Shown one piece after another: positions 23,251 to 31,894 of a stretch of DNA of 64,000 bases. The stretch is from the NCBI RefSeq assembly GCF_030272615.1, contig NC_081415.1, forward strand, positions 263,800,925-263,864,924, in the 5' to 3' direction. The translations under genes were made by a program, and so were the position numbers. The notes beneath the pieces were generated by a model, which saw only the letters and a program-made list of their open reading frames with translations, had not been told where the DNA came from and did no database searches. How positions within the stretch are numbered: position 1 is the first letter of the stretch; every line of letters starts with the position of its first letter. The DNA is from Cryptomeria japonica. Taxonomy: Eukaryota; Streptophyta; Pinopsida; Cupressales; Cupressaceae.

Positions 23251-24071
23251 ATGAGTCCTCATAAATTTCCACCTTTAACTCCACATAATTATGCATCATG
23301 AAAAATTAAAGTATGGAGTAAATTAATGGAAAAAGGTCTCACGCATTACATAGATGGAACAATAGCAGCACCACCTGATCCTAATGCTCAATTAGAATGG
23401 CTCACTAAGAATTGCATGGCTCTTGGAACTTTGCGTAAGTATGTATCAGATGATCTCATCTTTCATATTGAAAGTGTACTACAATCAAAGATGCTTGGGA
23501 TATGTTTTAGAAATTGTATGGTCAAGTTGATGAAATCAGAGGCTATAAGATTGACAATGAGCTCACCAACTTGGATCCCAAGAGTTTTGATACAATCCAA
23601 GATTATGTCACCAAAGCAAATGAGCTAAGAGTAAAGCTTAAGGATTGTGGAATTGACAAAAAGGATGCTCAGTTGATATTCAACTTGTTGGACAAGCTTG
23701 CACCGGAATATGCAGCATTTGTGTCTAGCTTCCAAACTCATCGTTTGACAATGGGGAGTTCCTATGTTATGCCTTCATTTGATGCTTTCACAGAAATGTT
23801 AATATTGGAACAATCTAAGTTGTTGAACATGGGACTTCTCAAGTCTTAAAAGTCCAAGGCTTTGGTGGCTAATCAAGGGAATCAAGGAAGTCAAGGCAAA
23901 GATTCCAACAAGAAGAAGAAGCACTCTAAGTCTAAGCCACACCAGGAAAAAGGACAATCATCCTCCCCATCACAAGGCGATTTTTCATCCTCTTCCAAGA
24001 AGGGGACACCACCTAAGAAGGATAAACCAACTTGTGCATATTGCAAGAAGTATGGTCATGATGAGCATTGA
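23251..24071 (+). pseudogene. Copia gag, broken
   Basis: The ATG at 23251 opens a frame with the gag N-terminus (LTPHNYAS), a TGG-to-TGA nonsense at about 23299, then YIDGT and WLTKNCMALGTL typical of plant copia Gag. A one-base frameshift near 23490 is followed by a TAG at 23508, and the downstream frame gives FDTIQDYVTKANELRVKLKD and LAPEYAAFVSSF. A lysine- and serine-rich linker leads to a zinc knuckle, CAYCKKYGHDEH-stop-C, whose last spacing residue is replaced by TGA at 24069-24071. Confidence 0.85.
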
Positions 24072-24223
24072 TGCCACGCAAAGCAAGTTGATGAGTTAAC
24101 TAATCTTCTTAAGAAAAACAACATCAACTTGCCATCCACCTACACAAAGAAGGATTCATCTCCTTCCTCTCCTCATAGTCTAAGGGAAAAGGGAAAGAAT
24201 TTGTGGCTACAATAGGTTCTTCA

Positions 24224-24787
24224 TAGCAATGGATACTTGACTCGGGTGCCTCATATCACATGGGTTATACAAGGGAGCAGTTTTCTTCATTGGAGCCATC
24301 TAAGGCACCTCACATTTACATAGGTGATGATACACAAGTAGAGGTTGAAGGGGAAGGTTCAGTTGACATGGATGATGGAACATTTGAGAATGTTCTCTAT
24401 GTTCTTAACTTGTCTACCAACCTTCTCTCTATCTACCAAATCACTCACTATGGTAATGGGAAAAAGGTTGAGTTTACACCAGATTCAGTTGTGGTAAAGG
24501 AACTTGATGATGATGCCTTGGTAGCAGTGGGACAAGTCAATGACAACTCAAGGCTTTATTCATTCTCCCACTTTGTGCCTAGTTCACCTTCTAGGGCCTT
24601 GCTTACTCATTCAAATTCAGAAAGTAAGCTATGGCATGAGCGGTTTGGTCACCTCAACTACCTCGAATTAGTTTTTGAGAGGGTGTATGTTCAGGTTGTT
24701 CCATGGGCAAGCATCCCGAGGAGAAGTTTGATAAGGGGAAAGCTTGGAGAGCTTTGGAAGTTCTTCAACTTGTTCACAGTGATGTAG
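24224..24787 (+). pseudogene. Copia protease and pre-integrase domain, broken
   Basis: WILDSGASYHM holds the retropepsin DSG triad with the catalytic Asp at 24239; a TAG lies just upstream at about 24227. The fold continues through IYIGDDTQVEVEGEGSV and VLYVLNLSTNLLSIYQI. The pre-integrase motif LWHERFGHLNY is at about 24630-24662. The frame is lost near 24690 and integrase continues in another frame. Confidence 0.88.
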
Positions 24788-25677
24788 TAGGTCCATTTCC
24801 AGCACCTTCATTTAGTAAGGCCCGCTATGTCCTCACCTTCATTGATGACTACTCCCACTTCACTTGGGTCTACTTTCTTATTCATAAGAGTGAAGTATTT
24901 GACAGATTTCAGGACTTCAAGACTCGTGTGGAGAAGCAATTAGGGAAAGTGGTCAAGATTCTTCGCACAAATAATGGAAGAGAATATGTGAACAAAAGAA
25001 TTGAGGATTTTTGTACATTTGAGGGGATTGATCTTCAGCATTTTGTCGCATACACTCCACAGCAGAACAGGGTTGCAGAACGCAAGAATAGAACTCTCAA
25101 AGAAATGGCTAGCTGTATGATACATGCACATTCTCTTGATCCTACCTTTTGGGTAGAGGCTATTAGTTGTGCCACACACATCCAGAATCAGGTTCCTCAC
25201 AAAGCTTTGCAAGGTATGACTCCTTTTGAAGCTTGGGCTGGTAGGAAACCAATTGTGAGACATTTCAGAGTCTTTGGGTGTCCAGCATGGGCTCGCATAC
25301 CTCCGCAGAAACGCAAGGCATTGGAACCTCAGAGTTGACCTTGCATATTTGTTGGATATCCTGAGGGTGTTAAGGCATACAGATTGATGGATCCAGAGAC
25401 ACATGAGGTGTTCATTGAGAGGAGTGTTCACTTTGAGGAAAGCTCTCCTAGCTTAGCCTCTCTACCTCCTCCACCTTCCTCCATTGTGGATAGTGATGTT
25501 AGTGATTCAGATGATGAGACTCCTTCAACTCCGACTCGTAGGGTAACACCTCCGTCGGGTCCACTTACAGTTGAGGAGCCTCGTTCTCCACCTCCACCTA
25601 GACCTTGTTGGGCTCGACAGACTCTTGAGTCCGTGGGTTCTCTTGTTGGGGATCCTTCAGATACACGGAGAACTTGA
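24703..25677 (+). pseudogene. Copia integrase, catalytic residue lost
   Basis: The DDE core is present: first Asp in HSDVVGPFP (codon 24781), and Glu in NRVAERKNRTL (codon 25078). The second Asp, expected in an LRTDNG motif, is Asn here (AAT at 24970-24972), a G-to-A change that should abolish strand transfer. The downstream GKR-like region (FVGYPEGVKAYRLMDPETHE) and a proline/serine linker follow. TGA codons at 25336 and 25675 interrupt the frame. Confidence 0.9.
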
Positions 25678-26769
25678 TCATAGCATCAGGATCTACCACA
25701 TGCATTCATTGCTACCGCTTCTGATCCATAGACATTTAGGGAAGCATCAGGGGTTCCTGAGTGGGACCATGCTATGGAGGAAGAGTATAGTTCCTTGATG
25801 AGGAACAACACATGGGATTTAGTCCATCTCCCTAAGGGGAGAAAGATGGTTCGATGTAAGTGGATCTATCGGACCAAGTTTGCAGCAGATGGTAGTGTGG
25901 ATAAGTATAAGGCTCAGCTTGTTGCGAAAGGTTTCTCTCAGGTTGCAGGTGTTGACTATACTAAGACCTTTGCACCCGTAGCCAAGATGAACTCCATTCA
26001 TTTGACACTTGCTATTGCTACAACTCATGGTTGGGTTGTACATCATATGGATGTGAAGAGTGCTTTTCTTCATGGTGATCTTGATGAGGAGATTTATATG
26101 GAGCAGCCATAGGGTTTCATCTAGGATACTTCCTTGGTTTGCAGACTAAGGAAATCTCTCTATGGCCTTAAGTAGGCTCCTAGGGCTTGGTACGCCAAGG
26201 TGGATTCCTTTCTTCTTTCCGCAGGGTTCACCAGGTGTCATTCTGATTCGAATGTCTACATTTTGTGATAGGATGACTCTCACTTGATACTTGTGCTCTA
26301 TGTTGATGACTTGATCATTACAGGGAGTACCACATCCATCATTAGCAGGGTCAAATCTGCTTTGCATGATAGATTTGCTATGACTGACTTGGGTCTTTTG
26401 CACTACTTTCTTGGGATAGAGATTTCATAGTCACCTTCCAGGATTACCCTATCGTAGCCCAAGTATGCTCTTGATCTACTTGCACGCTTTCATATGGCTG
26501 ATTGTAAGCCTGCCTCGACTCCCTTTCTTTCAGGAGTCAAGCTTGAGGCTCAGTGTTCTTCTCCACCCATTGATGCCACTTTGTATCGTCAGCTTGTGGG
26601 TAGTCTCATCTACTTGACTCATACACGCCCTGATATTTCATTTGTAGTTGGCATGGTTTCCTGCTTCATGCAGGAACCACATGAGCTTCATTGGAAAGCC
26701 GCCAAACACATCCTTCATTACATCTAGGGTACACATCACTATGGGATTCACTATGCAACAGGCACAGGA
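25678..26769 (+). pseudogene. Copia reverse transcriptase, broken
   Basis: The copia RT signature is well preserved: WDLVHLPKGRKMVRCKWIYR, AQLVAKGFSQVAGVDYTKTF, DVKSAFLHGDLDEEIYM, and the catalytic YVDD at 26299-26310. Nonsense codons lie at 25681, 25729, 26110, 26122, 26173, 26266, 26269, 26428, 26455 and 26725 in an otherwise unshifted frame shared with integrase. Confidence 0.93.
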
Positions 26770-27261
26770 CTTCACTTGGTTGGTTACACAGACTCTGATT
26801 GGGCTGGCGATCTTGATGATCGTAAGTCTACTTCTGGTTACAGTTTTCACCTTGGTTCGGGCCCCATTTGTTGGTAGAGCAAGAAGCAACATGCTATTTC
26901 TCTCTCTTCGACTGAGGCTGAGTATCGAGGTGTTGTTAATGCAGCGACTGAGACCATTTGGCTCCAGCAGATTCTCACAGAGTTTGGATTCACCACTCCA
27001 TGACCGATAGTTCTACATTGCGACAATTAGAGTGCTATTGCAATCTCAAAGAACCCGGTTCAGCACCAGCGGATGAAACACATCGAGATTCATATGCACT
27101 ATATCCAAGAGCTCATTCAAGAGTAGGTCATTGATTTGCAGTATTGTCCTACAGCAGAGCAGGTTGTTGACATATTCACCAAACCTTTCATCGAGAGTAA
27201 GTTCCAGCAGTTGCGAGCTCTCTTGGGGGTGCGGGATGTGTCATTAGGGGGGGTCAGCTGA
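26770..27261 (+). pseudogene. Copia RNase H, broken
   Basis: GYTDSDWAGDLDDRKSTSGY (from about 26778) and SLSSTEAEYRGV carry the catalytic Asp and Glu of copia RNase H; VLHCDN (27010-27027) carries the later Asp. Nonsense codons occur at 26875, 27001, 27028 and 27124. The frame ends at TGA 27259-27261. Confidence 0.9.
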
Positions 27262-27529
27262 CTTCTCCTTCCTCTCTTATGGGGGGGACTTTTTCCTCTT
27301 TGAGGTTTTGTTCTTCTTCTTTGAGAGTCTTTTGTTCTTTCATCTCTCTTTTGGGGGGTTTTTTTTCCCACTGGGTTTTCTCCCTTTCTCCATTTGTTAG
27401 AGATTGCATTGCATGGTTTTGCTTGCATTTGCATTTTGTACATGGGTACCTATCATGGCCTAGTAGCCGGGACCCATCTTGCATTGTTGACTTGAGTCTT
27501 CATTCCCCTAAGTTGCACTTAAGGGGGGG
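27262..27529 (+). promoter_or_regulatory. Copia 3' untranslated region and polypurine tract
   Basis: A T/C-rich stretch is followed by AAGGGGGGG at 27521-27529, the plus-strand primer abutting the 3' LTR. Confidence 0.85.
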
Positions 27530-27963
27530 TGTTGGTGTAAATAAATATTCATTTTGGATATTATTACACTTTACTTAAGTTAACTTAGGATAATGCATCT
27601 CTTCGTAGTTTGGATTTGAGACACTTAGGGAAGTGTGCACATAGGGATAGAGCTTGTAGGAGAAATTCCACCCTTTGTGGTCTTATTTTGCTGTTACACT
27701 CCACATTGGGTGGGTCATCCACCTCTTGTGGAATATTATATTCTTTCTCCTACCTACCCTTGTTTCTCATTGAGCCACATGTCATAATTGTGTGCTCATA
27801 CATCCATATGCCCTTTCCTATATAAGCAGGCCTATATTCATTGTATTGGTTAATCCAGTTGATCATTTTTGCATATTGATGAGAATACAGTTTTGTTCTT
27901 GTCATTCTATTGTCTCTCTTTTTATGCTTTTCATTGTGCCCTTGATCTTGGCAAAATCCTACA
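27530..27963 (+). repeat. Copia 3' LTR
   Basis: 434 bp, TGTTGGTGTAAATAAAT..ATCCTACA, followed by the ATATC duplication (27964-27968). A TATA box TATATAAGCA lies near 27822. Confidence 0.93.
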
Positions 27964-27968
27964 ATATC

Positions 27969-28568
27969 TTCTCTCTAGATATGGGTATCTATCTATCCTC
28001 CTAGTCTTTTTATCTCCCCTCTCCCTCTCTCTACCTACCTCTCTTTCCATCCCTATCTAATTTTATCTCCCCTAATTTTCTACCTCCTTCCGTCTATTCT
28101 ACTATTTATCTCACCTCTCTCTCTCTCTCTCTCTCCCTTTATCTCTCTCCCTCCCTCCTTCCATCTCCATACTCTCTCTCTAGATAGTTATCTCTATCTA
28201 CTTGACCTTTCTTTAAATACCTCTCCTTCTCTCCCTCACTCCAATTCTTCCCTCCACTTTTATATATATCACCTATCTCTATCTTTCTCCTTCTGTCTCA
28301 ACCTCTCTCTATCTATTTTACCCCTCTCAACTTATTACTATCTCCCCTCTTCCTCTCTGTCTCTGTCTCTGTCTCTGTCTCTGTCTCTATCTCTCTCTAT
28401 ATAGATATATATCTCCCTCCCTACAAGACCTCTATTTCTATCATTTCTTCTATCTCCAAAACCTCCCCTTATCACTTCTATCAATCTCACTCTCTCCCCA
28501 CTCTCTCTCTATTACCTTTTTCTCAACCTACATCTCTCTCCCTCCCCATCTATATCTCTACCTCTCTC
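27969..28568. repeat. CT-rich half of the right palindrome arm
   Basis: Pyrimidine-rich on the + strand, with a GTCTCT hexamer repeat at about 28360-28395. Its 28205-28360 part is the inverted counterpart of 21044-21290. At about 28569 the strand composition flips to GA-rich, with a local near-perfect palindrome: CTCTACCTCTCTCTA faces TATAGAGAGGTAGAG. Confidence 0.8.
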
Positions 28569-29210
28569 TAGAGTGATATAGAGAGGTAGAGAGGGGATAG
28601 AAGGGAGATACAAGTAGAGAGGTAATGAGGGAGGGGTGGAGAGAGAGAGATATTGGTAGGGAGGGAGAGAAAGGTATGTAGAGATAGATATATAGGTATA
28701 TGTAGAGATATAGAGGTAGATAGGGAGTGAGGGGATGCATAGAGATAGATGAGATAGAGAGTAAATAGTTAAGTATGTTAGAGTGAGGTAGAGATAGGTC
28801 TAGAATTTGGGAGAGAAAGGATAGAGTGAGATAGAGAGGAGATAGAGAGGAGATGAAAGTAGAGAGGGAAGGAGGGAGGGGTGGAGACGTAGAGATAAAG
28901 ACAGAGAGAGAGAGATATCGAGTGGGAGAGAGATGTATGTAGAGAAAGATAAGCTGGTAGGGAGGGTGAGAAAAATACCTAGAGAGAGAATTATATATTT
29001 ATAGAAATAGAGGTAGGTAGGGAGTGGGGAGAGGTGTGTATCTAGAGAGAGGAGACAAAGAGTAGAGAGTTAGGGATGTGATTTCAGGATAGAGAGATAG
29101 GTCTATCTTCTGGGATAGAGAGAGAAAAGAGATATAGAGGTAGAGGGGATAGAGGAATAGTGTTATGGAGAGAGGAGAGTGTAGAGCTCAAGGAAGATAG
29201 AGAGAAAGAA
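28569..29210. repeat. GA-rich half of the right palindrome arm
   Basis: Purine-rich on the + strand, the inverted counterpart of 15808-16071 (for example GAGAGATAGGTCTA at 29091, whose complement lies in the left CT block). The satellite found between the CT and GA blocks of the left arm has no counterpart here. Confidence 0.75.
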
Positions 29211-29511
29211 AATGCTGAAAGGAGCCTGCTGATTACTGAAATTTGACTGTCTGAAAAATTTAAAAGATCTTCTAAAATCAAGAATTTGCATTATAACTCC
29301 TAGAGATTTGAAATCACTTTCAAACATCTTGCCAATATAGATATGAAGAGATATGAGTCTAGAGATTAAGAAAGATAAAGAGATTGAGATAAAGAGAGCT
29401 AGAAAATGTTGAGCTGCTGATTACTGAAATTTGACTGTCTGAAAATTTATAAGATCTTTTAAAATCTAGAATTTGCATTATAACTCCTAGAGATTTGACT
29501 TATACTTAAAT
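29206..29511. repeat. Local tandem duplication in the right arm
   Basis: 29208-29333 and 29403-29500 are near copies, sharing CTGCTGATTACTGAAATTTG and ATTATAACTCCTAGAGATTT. The left arm has one copy (15690-15800, inverted), so the duplication arose in the right arm or was lost from the left. Confidence 0.8.
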
Positions 29512-29516
29512 GTTAT
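29512..29516. repeat. Target site duplication of the gag-only element, left
   Basis: GTTAT, identical to 37340-37344. The unoccupied site survives, inverted, at 15613-15617. Confidence 0.95.
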
Positions 29517-30774
29517 TGTAGCGTCCTAAAATTGTGACACTTGCAATTTCGACTACATTTTGGTCTTCACGATGGCGACGCAACATGGAACTTGAATGGA
29601 GACCCTGAAACTCGTCCGCGACATCAAAAACTACATTTTTTGGCACCTTGGCCGGATCCCTCCTTGCACCCTGCTGTCCTAGGAGGTGGGACTAGAGCAC
29701 CCAGTGCCCTGGTCCTTCAGGACCATGGCACCCAGCACCCTCATCCCCCAGGACCATGGCGCCCAATGCCCTGGTCCCTGGCCCTATTTTGGGCCCGGTC
29801 TCTTTTGGGGCTTCGGGTCTTTATGTTTGCAAATTGGAAAATACTCTTTCCTGGTCGTCCTAAGGTCGGAAAAATCAGTCTATCAGCCCTAATTGACAAG
29901 TATATAAACCACATTTTCCTCTCCCATTTGGATAGATGAAAAAAAAGGCGTGGAAACGATACTCAAACATTCAAGCATTCAAGCATTCAAGCATTCAAGC
30001 ATTTCCTTCAAAGCAATTGAGCATTCTAAGTCTCCATTCAAGGCTAAGTGTTGCATTCAAGGCAAGGATTCAACCATTGAAGAGGAGATCACTTACAACA
30101 TACAACAACATCTACACCTTCGCATGTAAGAATACAAACATTCTTACAACAAGGTACTAGTACTTGTTTTACATTACAAACATTTACATTTACAGCAATT
30201 TCTCATTTCTTGGTTAATTCCAAAACTGGGGTTTGACCTAAGGGAAAACCCCTAATCCCTAACCCCCCAATCGTCTTCGCTTTTCTGTGTGTAGGTTGCA
30301 GGTACGCGGCTGAAATTGAAGATCTGGAATCCTTGTGCAGAGATGAACAGATCCCCCTTCGTTTCGCGGATTTTTCGGAGGACCGTGTGCACGCCGGGTG
30401 CCATTGTCCCATCAACTTTCGCTCAAATTTGTAGGACAGTGCCGTCTCAACATTTTACTACTAATTCCAGGTCTGCAGCTTCATCCTATATTCCTATCTC
30501 TATTTATAAGTGAATCTTTCTCACTTTTCATGCATTCCTAGTTCAATCCTCCTATCTACATTCTTTACAAAAGAGGGTAGCCTTGCTGTCTTAACCCTTG
30601 AAACTCATTTAGAATCCAATCTTGCATTGTGTGGGATTGGATCTTGTGGGTTTCAACTCCTCTTTTGAATGTAAAGTCTCCCCTAAGTGAAAACCGTCAA
30701 CCCTAGTGACCTCCCTTCTCTCTCCTCGGAGTTGGAGAGGGGAGAGCAACTAGGGTTCGATTTTCCGCTTTACA
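29517..30774 (+). repeat. Gag-only element, 5' LTR
   Basis: 1258 bp. U3 contains a GC-rich region with hairpins such as GGTCCTTCAGGACC (29711-29724). A TATA box, GTATATAAACC, lies at 29900-29910. Downstream are four copies of ATTCAAGC (29969-30000). AGGACCGTGTGCA is at 30379-30391. The LTR ends CGCTTTACA. Confidence 0.93.
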
Positions 30775-31894
30775 TTTTTGGTGAACCCGATGTGAACATC
30801 CTTTCTGATTATTCATGGTTAGATCTGAAAATTGGATGCCTTAATTACATTTCCATGTTTGATCTTTTGCAAATTTTAGAGGTTAATTACATGAAAACCC
30901 TAAATTTTCTTTTTAGCAATTGAGCTTGTGAAATGTTTAATTATTAATGCTTGTTTCAGATCTACCCTTCTATTGCAAATTATCAATTCATATTTGTGCT
31001 TTAATTTTGAAAATTAAGTGGTTAAGTGTCAAAACCCTAATTTTTAAAACCCTCTTGATTCAACCTTTGACTGACAATTTCACTGATCAAAACATCTCCA
31101 AATCAGCTATAACTTTGGATTCCGCAACAAAATCACAATATCTTTCATCCCTGAAAATTTGGAAAAAAGTTGCGAGGACCGTGTGCACTCCAAGCGCCAT
31201 CGTCCCCGACATTTTTTTCAAAATTTCGGGAGTTAGATCTTACTGTATTTTTTTGCTAAAATCCAAAATTTTGGCTGATTTTATCAATTCTAACACTTCC
31301 AAAATTAAAGTCAAAGTTGGTCTAGTGATTGCTTGGATTGAGGCTTCTAATCATTCAAAAATTGTTGAAATTGAAATTTTGTGTCAAAATTGTGTTCTTA
31401 CTGTCTTAAATCTGAAAATTGTGTTAGCATTCATTCGAAATTTCAGTGCTTTATTCAAATTTTTGCAGTTTGTGACTTTTGAAATTAAGTGTTTAATTAC
31501 ACCAACTTTGATTTCCGCTTTCAAAATTGAATTTTGCGTGAAATTGAGTCAATTTTTAAATTTCAAAACTTGCATTGCTTTTGGTATTCCCTCTAAAATC
31601 ATAAAATTCAAAATTTCAGTTTCCCTCTCTTTTTCAAAATTTAGATTTTGCATTTTTCAACAATCTTGGTAGGGTTCAATTTTGAGATTGCAACTTTAAT
31701 TTGGCCTATCTACAGATCATAAAATCACTCAATTTTTTCAGATTAGCTTTAAAATCATCATAACTTTCATCTCTAAAAATTTTGAAAAAAGTTGCGAGGA
31801 CCGTGTGCATTTAACAGCCTAAATCTAGGAGATTGGCTGATTTTACTAAAATTTGCTACCTCTAAATTCAAAATCTTCTCTCCCTCTCTAGTGC
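30775..31894 (+). other. Gag-only element, leader
   Basis: It begins TTTTTGGTGAACCCGATGTG directly after the LTR, where the primer-binding site should be; I cannot assign the tRNA. The rest is AT-rich with many AAAATT runs. AGGACCGTGTGCA, found in the LTR, recurs here at 31175-31187 and 31797-31809, each time after AAAAAAGTTGCG. An open frame at 30947-31672 reads as low-complexity Lys/Ile/Phe sequence and is not supported as a gene. Confidence 0.7.

Larger units (their letters stand above)
21342..27963 (+). mobile_element. Full-length Ty1/copia retrotransposon, dead, 6.6 kb
   Basis: The 5' LTR (21342-21795) is followed at once by a methionine-tRNA primer site, a 1.4-kb leader, gag, protease, integrase, reverse transcriptase and RNase H in copia order, a purine tract and the 3' LTR (27530-27963). 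ATATC flanks both sides. Every coding module is recognisable but carries nonsense codons, and gag and the pre-integrase region also carry frameshifts. The LTRs differ at about 13 positions of 434, plus a 20-bp segment present only in the 5' copy. It lies in the centre of the large palindrome. Confidence 0.95.
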
